Positions 61,201 to 64,000 of a stretch of DNA of 64,000 nt are shown here, piece after piece. A program made the translations under genes and the position numbers. The notes under the pieces were generated by a model. That model saw only the letters and a program-made list of their open reading frames with translations, was not told the origin of the DNA and searched no databases. How positions within the stretch are numbered: position 1 is the first letter of the stretch; the number at the start of each line of letters is the position of its first letter. Origin of the DNA: Chrysaora quinquecirrha (Eukaryota; Cnidaria; Scyphozoa; Semaeostomeae; Pelagiidae). The DNA lies in assembly GCA_014526335.1 (NCBI GenBank), contig JACTAT010000006.1, positions 3,045,202 through 3,109,201 of the forward strand, read 5' to 3'.

Positions 61201-63986
61201 TAAACTTACGTTATGCAAAGTACCAGTTTTATGCTTGATAGCTTCAATAGTCTTTGCACCCCAGAGTGAACTTAAACTGAATGGCCAGCAGTAATAGGCT
61301 CCATTGTATCTAGCAGGACATTTACCTGGAGGAAGATGCATATTTAGATCATGTACCACCAGGGAGAACCAAGAAAACACATTTATAGCCAGCTTAAACG
61401 TTTAGTTCAAATAATTGGGATCAATAAAGGAGAGCAGTGGGGATTGCTCAGAGGATGTCTGTGTTAGGATAGGTATGGTGAAAGAAAAATGCCGTCAGCT
61501 CACATTTATGTGGACAGACAATGGAATTCGCTTGACTGTAAAATTGAAGCTTGTGAGAGCGCTGGTGTGGAAAGTTGCATCATACCGAGCTCAAGCTTGG
61601 ACACATGAGCTCAAGCTGGCAACCGGTTGGGCAACATCGTCACCAACAATTGTTGGCCTGATAAACAATATGTTGACGAAAAATGTTAGCAAACATTTAT
61701 AAACATGCTTTAAAATTTTGGCCCGCATTTTCGTTGATTTGAACAAAATGGATGTGTTGGCACGGTTTCCTATCTCTCGCAAACATGTTGGCATAACATT
61801 TTCAATTTCCGTCGTTATTTCGGAGACACTTAAATGAGTAATAGATTAAAGCTGGCGGTTTGACATGTAACTTTTTCTTCTTTGTCGCCAACCAAAAGAG
61901 CGAGAAATAAACAAATAGCTGCTTCCCAGCAACCCAAAACTTCTCGGGTGCTGTGATGGTATATCAAACCGTACCAACATGTTGGCCTATATTTAACAAG
62001 CACGTTGGACAACAATGTTGGCGCAATTTGCGCCCGCCTTAAGGCTGGACTGATAAGGGTTTCATCAAGAGCATTCTTGACACACTGGCCGTCAATCGTG
62101 GACTTTTGAATGCTGTAAAGAAGAGAAAGTTACCATACTTCGGACACGACTGTCGACAGCCCAATTAACAATTAACCAAGCTGGTGCTATACAACAAACT
62201 ACCAGAAAGAAGGCGTAGAGGACGTCGAAGTACTCAATATTTCGAGAATTAAATGAATGGATCATCGGCGTCCTAGTAAGGATCAACTCGTCCCGTTTGA
62301 ATAGGAGGATAGCGTACTTATGTACTTCGTTGTTAACGTACTTCGTTGGGTACATGTTTCATTTGGACTTGGTCCCGTATAAACGAGGTCTAAATTTCGT
62401 GCTCTATGTACACTAATTGTCGTCGCACCTTATTTTGTTACGTGACATCAGGCCTACTTGCCCTTGAAAGAGATAATCATATGTGTCCCTTATTTAAGTA
62501 TGACAGCATCCTTTTAATTTTTAATTAAAAAGTAACACAGCTTTTCAAACACTTACTCTGAGCAGCTTTTTCAGCAAAAACTAAAATAAAAAAAAAAAAA
62601 AATGAAATATTAGACAGATCGGTAATTCTTATAAGCTACATTTTTTCATTCTTTTAATGTTGGTCTTACAATAGCTGTAATGTAGAATATAGATGATACC
62701 AACATTGCAAGAGATATCCTTCAATTATCTCGAGGACATTATTCATCATAAAATAATAATGTTTAAAAATATGCAAATATAAATTCTTCACAATAGCGTT
62801 GTGTGGTAGATAATCACTACTTGTGATGGGTTACTATGCTTGATGTGATGAATACGAAATCATAGCGAAACTCTATAGATCAAGCAAGAAAAAACCACAA
62901 AATCCACCACAGTACACAAAAATACCACCACATCAGGCATATTTACAGTGGAAACACCACTTGAATGCACTTAGACGCTTTTTCGTCTGGCACTCCTCGG
63001 AGTATAAAAGGCTGTGACAGGCCAAAATAGTTAACCCAAATGTGGCTAGAGACACATCAGTCATAAGCATGAAACTAGGCAGGCATCGTGTCACAGGGTA
63101 CAGCGGGACGATCGACAGAATTGGTTATGAGAGTCAAAGTGAGAACACGAATGCTGGCTGTTTACACAGAATCATCTTCATAGTAATGATACGAACAGGT
63201 TCCAAAACCTCTGTGATCTTGCTACACCAATTTTTCGGAATAGATCCTTTTCCTGTACAATCTTAGTGATCCAATTAATGTTGTCCTATGGCAGAATCAT
63301 GCTAAAGGGCGGATTGTTGATTGGAATTATGGGATGGTTGCCGAAAACTGTGTTGACGAATGTTAGTTCAAAAATGCCTTTCAATCCTATCTCCTTATCT
63401 CTGGGAAGTGCGACCTAGATGCAAAGAGCTTGAGTTACGCTGAAATACGACATATTAAAATCTAAATCCTTGCTACAAGCCATGATCTGTACAGTAAGCA
63501 TTGCAGTGGACTTTCACAGTTTTTGCTACGGGTGGGGGGTCCTTGATCAGCTTATGAAAAATCTGTTTATCTTACTGATAAACGTTTAGCACAATATCAT
63601 ACATGTTGCCATAACTTAGCATTGATATCCTATCCTAAGAGTTGGCCAGCTGTCCTAAGGGTTGGTTGTTGTTTGGATGTTCAGGGTGGTTGATCTCTCA
63701 GCTGAAAATGTAGCTGATGGATATTTGCTGGAACGTATTGATTTATTCATCTCCCAATCCCTGGAAAGTGCACCCTGTGCAACTGGCATAACGGGACTTT
63801 CCGGGTTCGACGGCATTCCATCCTTCGGATTCATGCAACAGCTTTCCATGCGCTGAAAATTAGAATCGGTCAAATATCATAGTCTTTCTCACATCGTTAA
63901 GCACGTATAGAGATTTACGTTTCTCTGTTTCAAAAGCGATATTTTAATCAACTTACTCCTAGCCTTTTCTGCAGTTTCATGTGCAG
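26224..63986 (-). CDS. Gene R: NOWA-like multidomain secreted protein (5' end outside window)
   Basis: Twenty-nine exons were rebuilt on the minus strand; each is listed separately. Read 5' to 3' they encode a linker, a CWPF domain, LamG 1, a Gln-rich repeat, CWPF, LamG 2, CWPF, LamG 3, a mucin-like linker, vWFA, CAP, a C-type lectin domain, a SEA-like segment and two minicollagen-type cysteine domains around a polyproline run. All junctions from 63986 to 26224 agree in phase except within 55565-55770 (one-base frameshift) and between 47736-47986 and 47090-47217. CAP, lectin and minicollagen CRDs in this order are known from Hydra NOWA, a nematocyst capsule wall protein. The role in capsule wall assembly is inferred from that. 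Signal peptide and first vWFA should lie to the right of the window, by comparison with gene L. AATAAA occurs near 25845 and 25800, downstream of the stop. Confidence 0.85.
26619..26887. mobile_element. MITE of the GGCCAAACGATCAAACATTG family, copy 1
   Basis: Left AAGGCCTTGGCCAAACGATC, right inverse GTTTGGCCAGGGCCTAAG. The inner part consists of many AAACATTGTT / AACAATGTTT words in both orientations. Confidence 0.75.
27060..27342. mobile_element. MITE of the same AAACATTG family, copy 2
   Basis: Left TTAGGTCCTTGCCAAACGAT, right ATCGTTTGGTCGCGACCTTA. A short TAGACTTATTAC element (26931-27062) lies directly next to it. Confidence 0.7.
27569..27714 (-). CDS. Gene R exon: SEA-like segment, part 3
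   Basis: A 146-nt exon reading GHVSVMIDIEMRFAPGAP, then KKVVFSEDCEGYLC and a short tail to the CRD exon. The strand after GHV is the reason for calling the three exons SEA-like. Two cysteines near the end (EDCEGYLC) may form a local disulfide. Confidence 0.75.
28126..28184 (-). CDS. Gene R exon: SEA-like segment, part 2
   Basis: A 59-nt exon reading IKDVYNGKDWFLSYKIKAF. Acceptor TTTTAG, donor GTAAAAA. Phase 0 in, 2 out, consistent on both sides. Confidence 0.7.
28288..28443 (-). mobile_element. tRNA-derived SINE, copy 3
   Basis: Minus-strand head GCTGCGGTGTTGGGCCTAAT, box-B like region GAGGTTCAAGCCCC, 3' part with GATCCTAGTGACTGGCGC. Confidence 0.75.
28553..29075. mobile_element. Two adjacent copies of the AAACATTG-family MITE
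   Basis: Ends AAGGCCCTGGGCAAAGGATC (28553) and TGAGGCCCTGACCAAACGAT (28809) with inverted partners. They lie end to end in the intron between two SEA-like exons. Confidence 0.6.
29142..29260. repeat. Strong hairpin with GATGA...GAAAC loop
   Basis: Arms 29145-29182 and 29221-29258 are near-perfect inverts (for example TTTGATATTTAGTAG / CTACTAAATATCAAA). The loop holds a second stem GGGAG / CTCCC between CCGATGA and GAAACG. The arrangement recalls a hammerhead ribozyme core or the terminal region of a Penelope-like element, but see findings. Confidence 0.6.
29546..29658 (-). CDS. Gene R exon: SEA-like segment, part 1
   Basis: A 113-nt exon reading DIMFVVTLHYPTEPW and ending AAVNIIQRVDKL, a beta strand followed by a helix. 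Joined with the next two exons in frame. The strand-helix-strand order and the later GHVSVMIDIEMRF resemble a SEA domain, but there is no clear cleavage motif (GSVVV type), so the family is uncertain. Confidence 0.7.
29940..30285 (-). mobile_element. SINE with tRNA-like head and (CTTG)n tail
   Basis: On the minus strand GTGTCCGAGTGGTCAAGGCG (A box) and GGGTTCGAATCTC (B box) form a Leu/Ser-type tRNA head at about 30195-30268. It runs straight into about 250 bp of CTTG repeats. The simple repeat is thus the tail of a retroposon. Confidence 0.75.
30522..30697 (-). CDS. Gene R exon: C-type lectin domain, second half
   Basis: A 176-nt exon reading LREGAFSWVDGMPLSFHGW, then KKDCVEYDTEKGWVNNNC and RPYVCKALKP. 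The last two cysteines and the W-V-D-G strand are in place. The sugar-specificity triplet (EPN or QPD in calcium-dependent lectins) reads APQ, and WND is WVN, so calcium-dependent sugar binding is doubtful. Hydra NOWA also carries a C-type lectin domain at this place after CAP. Confidence 0.92.
30895..31654. repeat. Tandem array of a splice-donor-like unit
   Basis: On the plus strand a unit like TGACTTACCTATTGACCTAA is repeated with changes across 760 bp. On the minus (coding) strand the unit reads ATAGGTAAGT, identical to the genuine donor at the end of the lectin exon (GATAG/GTAAGT at 31655/31654). About a dozen units keep a perfect or near-perfect donor. Confidence 0.85.
31655..31859 (-). 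CDS. Gene R exon: C-type lectin domain, first half
   Basis: A 205-nt exon beginning CPEGFQSEADYCYKLF, with KSWVKAVKACNDMKASLVSV, an EHSFL helix and SWIGLND. These are the first two cysteines, the W-x-x-A-x-x-x-C helix and the W-I-G-L core of a C-type lectin domain. It ends in phase 2 at the donor AG/GTAAGT. The intron that follows is a tandem array of the same donor motif. Confidence 0.93.
31860..32336. other. Gene R intron
   Basis: Nothing recognised in this 477-nt intron between lectin exon and micro-exon. Confidence 0.4.
32337..32363 (-). CDS. Gene R exon: micro-exon linking CAP and lectin domains
   Basis: A 27-nt exon reading SAVVGIKP, acceptor GTTTTAG, donor GTACGA. Its phase fits both the CAP exon before it and the C-type lectin exon after it. 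Confidence 0.65.
32945..33115 (+). repeat. CTCCTCAGAGTATRAA repeat, copy a
   Basis: Contains TTTTTCGTCTGACACTCCTC, AGAGTATGAACGTCAGAAA and ATTGTGTTTTAAACAC. Further copies at 47375-47660, 57740-57935 and 62965-63210, all in the same orientation. A stretch like GGAGTATAAAAGG in copy d looks like a TATA box. Confidence 0.65.
33193..33497 (-). CDS. Gene R exon: CAP domain, second half
   Basis: A 305-nt exon containing AVRAWYNQ-like helix (SSVRAWYNQILFYDF), YFVHLVWRASVDVGVGLA and YIVAFFDPAEDLEENVKYNV. The -W-x-x-S-x-x-x-G-V-G-x-A- and N-V-L-P strands fit the C-terminal half of a GAPR-1-like CAP domain. The His of the usual G-H-F-x-x-x-V-W motif is replaced by Tyr (N-R-Y-F), so one of the four conserved metal-site residues appears to be missing. 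Confidence 0.9.
33498..34406. other. Gene R intron inside CAP domain
   Basis: A CCACAGTAGTGCGTATC repeat stretch at 34235-34365. The rest shows nothing recognised. Confidence 0.45.
34407..34548 (-). CDS. Gene R exon: CAP (SCP/GAPR-1-like) domain, first half
   Basis: A 142-nt exon reading VSASFKAKLLEEANKFRR, then MHSAVPLVWSDKLATKAQ and IWAEKLAREQ. This matches the N-terminal helix and the R-x-x-H-x-x-x-P-L-x-W motif of CAP-superfamily proteins of the GAPR-1 type. Exon length and phases (1 in, 2 out) are the same as in gene L 7-148. Confidence 0.92.
34590..36616. repeat. AAACATTG-family MITE end with a 20-bp tandem array
   Basis: TTAGGCCCTCGCCAAACGAT at 34595 is the end of the AAACATTG MITE family. 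From about 34790 to 36616 it passes into about 90 units of TTTGAACAATGTTTGCAATG. The unit is made of the same words found inside the MITE family, so the array probably grew from it. It fills nearly the whole intron between 36628-36681 and the CAP exon and starts about 12 nt from the donor. Confidence 0.85.
36628..36681 (-). CDS. Gene R exon: pre-CAP linker
   Basis: A 54-nt exon reading DFRKEYAKYGWTKAKDIC, acceptor TTAAG, donor GTAAGC, phases 1-1. It joins in frame to the CAP exon. A large 20-bp tandem array begins about 12 nt after the donor. I find no counterpart in gene L, whose frame is kept without it. Confidence 0.65.
36734..36787 (-). CDS. Gene R exon: linker after vWFA
   Basis: A 54-nt exon reading ANVAESPFALDHGAPQ, phases 1-1. 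Its counterpart in gene L (1219-1272) reads ATVDESPFSIDEGTPQ, which shows that this small exon is real. Confidence 0.8.
36868..37009. repeat. CGTACGAGATT repeat family, best copy
   Basis: Left GCGAGGGGCACTTAATTC, right inverse GAATTGCCCCTCG. About 142 bp, no coding capacity. Confidence 0.65.
37113..37409 (-). CDS. Gene R exon: vWFA domain, second half
   Basis: A 297-nt exon starting KALELVRTDV, with KVVIVITDGYSSDDV (the MIDAS Asp of the ITDG loop), VTVVSVGFG and an end VVAVACQ. It completes the vWFA fold. Acceptor TCCTAG, donor GTTTG, which is weaker than usual but used in the same place in both genes (GTTAGC in L). Confidence 0.93.
37410..38391. other. Gene R intron inside the vWFA domain
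   Basis: Nothing recognised. Confidence 0.4.
38392..38670 (-). CDS. Gene R exon: vWFA domain, first half
   Basis: A 279-nt exon starting VVGGKC and carrying VDVVIVLDNSGSIEARN-like sequence (here IDVVIVLDNSGSIEARN), the D-x-S-x-S MIDAS motif of a metal-binding von Willebrand factor A domain. It continues with MKTFAKHVYHSFQVG and an AFVESGT strand and ends RSFIG. Phases 1-1. Expected to bind a divalent cation and a protein ligand outside the cell or in the capsule lumen. Confidence 0.93.
38705..39425. repeat. About 154-bp tandem repeat
   Basis: About 4.5 copies. Unit starts near AGTCGGAGGCGATCC and contains GGGTGGGCGCCACTCGTATC and TTTCATGCTGAATGTTAATA. Copies are about 90 percent alike. The last copy is diverged. 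In the intron before the vWFA exon of gene R. Confidence 0.9.
39938..40107 (+). mobile_element. tRNA-derived SINE, copy 4
   Basis: GTGCTGTGGTGTCGTGGTGT, box B GGATTCGAGCCC, 3' part CTACTGAGATCCTAGCGACT. One of the better kept copies. Confidence 0.8.
40207..40335 (-). CDS. Gene R exon: Thr/Ala/Pro mucin-like linker
   Basis: A 129-nt exon with near-repeats of AATTKAPVATQ. The composition suggests an O-glycosylated stalk between LamG 3 and the vWFA domain. Phases 1-1. Gene L uses three shorter exons of the same composition at this place. Confidence 0.8.
40336..40988. other. Gene R intron
   Basis: A short duplication of AAAAATTATCGGAACTTG at about 40399-40456. Otherwise nothing recognised. Confidence 0.4.
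40989..41192 (-). CDS. Gene R exon: end of LamG module 3
   Basis: A 204-nt exon beginning NGLFYYINEQKTGPVAA, with KLTIGKPNHAD, an FRMDHLVIFYKQVTQ strand and an end in TILQ. No frameshift. Phases 1-1, same length as gene L 5606-5809. Module 3 is thus complete in both genes. Confidence 0.9.
41230..41457. mobile_element. TAA-flanked MITE with AGTCGCGGCTACA ends
   Basis: Left AGTCGCGGCTACACATG, right CATGTAGCCGCGGCT, both flanked by TAA. A 3-bp TAA/TTA duplication is typical of PIF/Harbinger elements. A disrupted relative is at 57590-58060. Confidence 0.75.
41953..42460. mobile_element. TA-flanked pogo/Tigger-like MITE, copy 1
   Basis: Left CAGTTGACATCCGCTATCTC, right GAGATAGCGGATGTCAACTG, flanked by TA on both sides. 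CAGTT plus TA is the end type of pogo/Tigger elements. 508 bp with inner repeats of CTATCTCGAAC. No transposase; the open frame across 41494-42213 spans unrelated repeats. Confidence 0.85.
42482..42757 (-). CDS. Gene R exon: core of LamG module 3
   Basis: A 276-nt exon with GECTSDISLCTEGISVMFWL, HQYIISSGGQVDSARGFSF and DDWFHFAFTFKKG. Phases 1-1. Nearly identical in layout to gene L 6431-6706. A TA-flanked MITE ends at 42460, only about 20 nt into the intron after the GTAAGAAA donor. Confidence 0.9.
42925..43155. repeat. Degenerate copies of the ACTATGCCGGCAT MITE
   Basis: TTTACACTATGCCGTTTTC at the left and CCGGCATAGTGCAAACGGGG and CCAGCATAGTGTAAACGG at the right. Related to 17433-17831. Confidence 0.55.
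43259..43349 (-). CDS. Gene R exon: start of LamG module 3
   Basis: A 91-nt exon, phase 0 in and 1 out, reading DGAVIADSSKRGKVLSLEQQ and ending WVNAGDFQG. Donor GTTAGAG, acceptor CTATAG. Counterpart in gene L: 7509-7602. Confidence 0.85.
43455..46830. repeat. 139-bp tandem array interrupted by an LTR element
   Basis: Units contain GGTAGGCCACTGCCACGACG, CGCTAGCACGAAAGAGCGG and GTGTTGACGGACTACGTCGG. About 1.5 units precede the insertion at 43678, and about 14 follow from 44863. The central units (about 45610-46480) are almost identical, while the outer ones are diverged, as expected from unequal exchange. No coding meaning. Confidence 0.92.
43678..44862 (+). mobile_element. Short non-autonomous LTR retrotransposon (TRIM-like)
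   Basis: Two direct LTRs, 43678-43861 (184 bp) and 44681-44862 (182 bp), both starting TGTAGTATCC and ending CAATATTACA. TTGGCGACGAGGATG directly follows the left LTR as a likely primer binding site. A purine tract AAAGGGAGAGA directly precedes the right LTR. The 820-bp inside has no gag or pol frame, only a duplicated segment (GGGTCGCCAGGT...). A clear target duplication was not found. Confidence 0.85.
47090..47217 (-). CDS. Gene R exon: CWPF domain 3
   Basis: A 128-nt exon reading ATCGTGYEEARFCWPFDS with a tail TITQEIITRTKNAELK. The pattern C-x3-Y-x4-FCWPF is clear. It needs phase 1 on entry, but the preceding exon as I drew it ends in phase 0. If read in the conflicting frame it meets a stop at its very end. 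It has no counterpart in gene L. Confidence 0.7.
47375..47660 (+). repeat. CTCCTCAGAGTATRAA repeat, copy b
   Basis: GACACTCCTCACAGTATGAA, GCATTGTGTTTTAAACACCA and GATACAGCGGG as in copies c and d. It fills most of the intron between 47736 and 47217. Confidence 0.65.
47736..47986 (-). CDS. Gene R exon: end of LamG module 2
   Basis: The exon begins TGLVFYINGKEKGRNDG, carries FLTIGRPD and an FRLDHLVLFYKEI strand, then runs past the usual end of this exon type (…PPKENPTRMLSMKI) to a GTGAGT donor in phase 0. Other exons of this type end in phase 1 just after the last strand. This longer end breaks the frame into 47090-47217, so the original donor may have been lost, or a small exon lies between. 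No counterpart is seen in gene L. Confidence 0.75.
48118..48472. mobile_element. Palindromic MITE with TTTACACGAG ends, copy
   Basis: Left CCACGTTTACACGAGCAAAA, right TTTCTCTCGTGTAAACGT. Inner sequence is dense in GGATCGGATC words in both orientations. Confidence 0.75.
48700..49020 (-). mobile_element. Probable retroposon 3' end with poly(A)
   Basis: Read on the minus strand, AACTGTAAATAAAGTATTT is followed by an A-rich tail (48740-48760), so an AATAAA signal and poly(A) end a retroposed transcript. Upstream sequence has no open frame. Possibly a LINE 3' UTR. Confidence 0.5.
49480..49758 (-). CDS. Gene R exon: core of LamG module 2
   Basis: A 279-nt exon with GECASDPSLCANGVSVSFWL, then QFIISTGGHTGRGFAMFYF and DDWFHFAFKYKEG. 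Splice sites CTTTCAG and GTAAGT, phases 1-1. Closest relative in the window is gene L 9418-9687. Confidence 0.9.
49759..50890. other. Gene R intron inside LamG module 2
   Basis: 1.1 kb in which I recognise neither a repeat family nor a coding segment. Confidence 0.4.
50891..50984 (-). CDS. Gene R exon: start of LamG module 2
   Basis: A 94-nt exon, phase 0 in and 1 out, reading DGAVIADSSKRGKVLSL and ending in GDFSG. Identical in size to 10307-10400 in gene L. The motif ADSS-x-RGKVLSL is shared by the openers of modules 2 and 3 in both genes. Confidence 0.85.
51115..51300 (+). mobile_element. tRNA-derived SINE, copy 5
   Basis: GGTGCTGTGGCGTCATGGCA, box B GAGTTCGAGCCCC, 3' end TTTCACCTTCACCTTCACGC. 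The TTCACC repeat at the 3' end is shared with copy 1. Confidence 0.8.
51437..52210. repeat. Region with TAGACTTATTAC elements
   Basis: Starts of the short inverted-repeat element at 51443 and 52072, and inverted ends near 52055 and 52200. Between them no recognised feature. Confidence 0.5.
52632..52828 (-). CDS. Gene R exon: Gln-rich tail plus CWPF domain 2
   Basis: A 197-nt exon starting with EQPQEQAQEESQPQSQ and continuing into SCGKGYQNAKYCYPFDN, then a tail ending HLKNAVLK. The CWPF pattern is clear, with Tyr in place of Trp. Phase 1 in and 0 out. Counterpart in gene L: 11192-11358. Confidence 0.8.
52929..53627. mobile_element. CCTCGATTATCCGAAC MITE (pogo/Tigger-like)
   Basis: Left TCCTCGATTATTCGAACC and right inverse GTTCGGATAATCGAGGATAG ending at ...CTGTA. 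The left terminal CAGT part is damaged. Another element (52969-53221) is inserted near its left end. Confidence 0.7.
52969..53221. mobile_element. Nested TA-flanked MITE with CACTTTTTTTTCAATAAGCA end
   Basis: Left TACACTTTTTTTTCAATAAG, right TTGCTTATTAAAAAAAGAGT followed by GTA. Flanks join as CCTCGTTTA / TATCCGAACC, showing insertion in the outer element. Confidence 0.7.
54379..55200 (-). CDS. Gene R exon: Gln/Glu-rich 16-residue repeat
   Basis: An 822-nt exon made of a 48-bp repeat, about 17 copies. The coding frame reads QEHPQESAQDQAQEQT with small changes, as shown by three points: phase agrees on both sides, the next exon (52632-52828) continues with the same Gln/Glu/Pro composition, and the acceptor (CCTCAAG) and donor (GTAAAAA) fit. 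The 48-bp unit lacks stops in other frames too, so long Leu/Lys- and Leu/Phe-rich open frames on both strands are by-products. Gene L has no such exon; its module goes straight from LamG to CWPF. The repeat is probably a hydrophilic, disordered spacer. Confidence 0.7.
55201..55440. repeat. (AAAAT)n simple repeat
   Basis: About 240 bp of ATAAAA units directly upstream (on the minus strand) of the Gln-rich exon. On the coding strand this is T-rich and may serve as its polypyrimidine tract. Confidence 0.85.
55565..55770 (-). CDS. Gene R exon: end of LamG module 1, with frameshift
   Basis: Third exon of the LamG module. It begins YGLSFYENGQL and ends with THMTIGRPN, an ...FKMKNLAIWYRAL strand and SIFTG. 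The two parts lie in different frames. The exon length (206 nt) is one short of what phases 1-1 require, so a single base is missing, most likely near the A-run around 55718-55725. It may be a real lesion or an assembly error. Splice sites are good (ATGCAG, GTAACA). Confidence 0.75.
55846..56320. mobile_element. Pogo/Tigger-like MITE, copy 2 (right end lost)
   Basis: Starts TA-CAGTTGACTTGACATCC and follows copy 1 (41953-42460) through AACATTCGCTGTCTCGAACC and CTGAACTGGATAAAGAGACA. It departs near 56205, carries an extra segment, and ends without the right terminus near 56320. From there to 57258 nothing is recognised. Confidence 0.7.
57259..57552 (-). CDS. Gene R exon: core of LamG module 1
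   Basis: A 294-nt exon with GECLSDPEQCTEGLTVMF at the start, an internal QYIISTGGQ and a tail with DWFTVAFTFKK. These are the strands of a laminin-G/pentraxin-like concanavalin fold: a pair of N-terminal Cys, then the hydrophobic -W-F-x-V-A-F- strand. Acceptor TTCTTCAG, donor GTAAGAG, phases 1-1. All five core exons in the window share this layout. Confidence 0.85.
57590..58060. repeat. Disrupted AGTCGCGGCTACA element containing CTCCTCAGAGTATAAA repeat copy c
   Basis: AAAGCTGCGGCTACAAGTGC at the left and AGAATGTAGCCGG at the right belong to the TAA-flanked family. Between them 57740-57935 is copy c of the other repeat (CACTCCTCAGAGTATAAAC, CTGTTTTAAACACCAATCAG). Confidence 0.55.
58085..58488. 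mobile_element. TAA-flanked MITE with AGCCGGATCTCCACTAG ends
   Basis: Left AAGCCGGATCTCCACTAG, right CTAGTGGAGATCCGGCTT, each bordered by TAA. PIF/Harbinger-like by target site. Inner part has ATTTTCCGC / GCGGAAAAT words in both orientations. Confidence 0.8.
58688..58769 (-). CDS. Gene R exon: start of LamG module 1
   Basis: An 82-nt exon starting in phase 0 and ending in phase 1, of the type that opens every LamG module here. It reads GAKIREGEGSFLDLL and ends in DYEG. Its counterpart in gene L is 14108-14195. Less conserved than the openers of modules 2 and 3 (DGAVIADSS...). Confidence 0.7.
59074..61092 (+). mobile_element. 5'-truncated L2/CR1-like LINE
   Basis: The plus strand carries pieces of a non-LTR reverse transcriptase and ends in a (TATTA)n tail (about 61062-61090). 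It is inserted in a hAT-like MITE: flanks at 59060 and 61090 both read ATGTAC and together rebuild the element known from 25407-25748. The endonuclease domain is missing. Confidence 0.85.
59138..61003 (+). pseudogene. Broken LINE reverse transcriptase
   Basis: In order: a basic N-terminal helix region (KGKDYERYKNIRNATKSK), SKTAGPDEIHPRVLKEL, YRPISLTSV, IIYFDFAKAFDSVPHKRLL (RT motif with catalytic Asp), GSVLGPLLFLLFVNDL, MFADDIKLY (the F-A-D-D active-site box) and a C-terminal helix region to 61003. The frame changes several times and stops interrupt it (near 59509, 59695, 59750, 60105, 60255, 60345), so no active protein is made. Confidence 0.88.
61210..61325 (-). CDS. Gene R exon: CWPF domain 1
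   Basis: A 116-nt exon starting KCPARYNGAYYCWPF and ending in a Lys/Thr/Ala-containing helix-like tail. The exon ends in phase 0. Five exons in this window share the pattern C-x3-Y-x3-[RY]-[YF]-C-[WY]-P-F followed by about 25 residues ending near a Lys-rich stretch. I do not know a named family for it. Two conserved cysteines suggest one disulfide. It always sits just before a LamG module. Confidence 0.75.
61326..62556. other. Gene R intron
   Basis: Between about 61620 and 62045 the words CAACATGTTGG and TGTTGGC occur repeatedly in both orientations, probably an old MITE. The rest shows nothing recognised. Confidence 0.4.
62557..62580 (-). CDS. Gene R exon: Ala/Glu linker
   Basis: A 24-nt exon (FAEKAAQ) with acceptor TTTTAG and donor GTAAGT. 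The phase fits both neighbours: its last base makes a Ser with the first two bases of the CWPF exon. It corresponds to gene L exon 15906-15935. Confidence 0.6.
62870..63210. repeat. CCACCACAG stretch and CTCCTCAGAGTATAAA repeat copy d
   Basis: 62870-62945 has CCACCACAGTACAC-type words. 62965-63210 has TTTTTCGTCTGGCACTCCTC, GGAGTATAAAAGG and GGTACAGCGGGACGATCGAC, matching copies b and c. Confidence 0.6.
63300..63956. other. Gene R intron, unexplained part
   Basis: An open stretch on each strand (63655-63873) has no recognisable product. The words AAGGGYKGRTTGTTG and CTGGRAAGTGC occur twice (63305-63420 and 63655-63780), so this is probably a diverged repeat rather than an exon. Confidence 0.35.
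63957..63986 (-). CDS. Gene R exon: Ala/Glu linker
   Basis: A 30-nt exon between CTTTCAG and GTAAGT, reading AHETAEKAR with phases 2-1. It joins in frame to the next small exon at 62557-62580. The same kind of linker precedes the first CWPF domain in gene L. It is the most upstream exon of gene R that I can support in this window. Confidence 0.6.
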
Positions 63987-64000
63987 CTGAAAGAAAAAAG

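Noticed and set aside
63655..63873. Open frame (minus) behind a TTTTCAG acceptor, possible extra gene R exon
   Set aside because: The frame required by the neighbouring exon meets a stop, no good donor follows, and the phases of 63957-63986 and 62557-62580 already agree. Part of it is duplicated nearby, as in a repeat.

Overview
This window is animal DNA, almost certainly from a cnidarian and probably an anthozoan such as a coral or sea anemone. The genes have many short exons in long introns filled with small DNA transposons, tRNA-derived SINEs and tandem arrays. The decisive protein evidence is a terminal exon with two cysteine domains of the minicollagen type (C-x3-C-x3-C-x3-C-x3-CC). This type is known from cnidarian nematocyst capsule proteins. 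The species cannot be named from the sequence alone.

Two paralogous genes lie head to tail on the minus strand. Gene R runs from beyond the right edge down to its stop codon at 26224. Gene L starts at its signal peptide (ATG at 21046-21048) and runs off the left edge. I rebuilt 29 exons of gene R and 21 of gene L from splice consensus, intron phase and comparison of the two copies. Phases fit at almost every junction.

The shared architecture is: signal peptide and vWFA domain (seen in L, expected beyond the window in R), a short Ala/Glu linker, a small Cys-Trp/Tyr-Pro-Phe motif domain (called the CWPF domain here), then LamG/pentraxin-like modules separated by further CWPF domains. After these come a Thr/Ala/Pro mucin-like linker, a second vWFA domain, a CAP (SCP/GAPR-1-like) domain, a C-type lectin domain, a SEA-like segment, and a terminal CRD-polyproline-CRD. 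The order CAP, C-type lectin, minicollagen CRDs is that of NOWA, the nematocyst outer wall antigen of Hydra. These genes therefore look like NOWA-like capsule proteins with a long adhesive vWFA/LamG N-terminal half. That is the most notable system in the window.

The LamG modules begin and end in phase 0, so they can be gained, lost or skipped without disturbing the frame. The first two modules carry lesions in both genes (one-base frameshifts in R and L, a phase conflict in R, two missing exons in L). The third module is intact in both.

The non-coding part is rich in repeats: several MITE families with clear target-site duplications (TA, TAA, TTAA, 8 bp), a small LTR element inside a 139-bp tandem array, a 5'-truncated L2/CR1-like LINE, five copies of one tRNA-derived SINE, and arrays with units of 20, 23, 48, about 154 and 139 bp. 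One array next to a C-type lectin exon repeats a near-perfect 5' splice site. Between the genes (21073-26223) I see no convincing protein gene.
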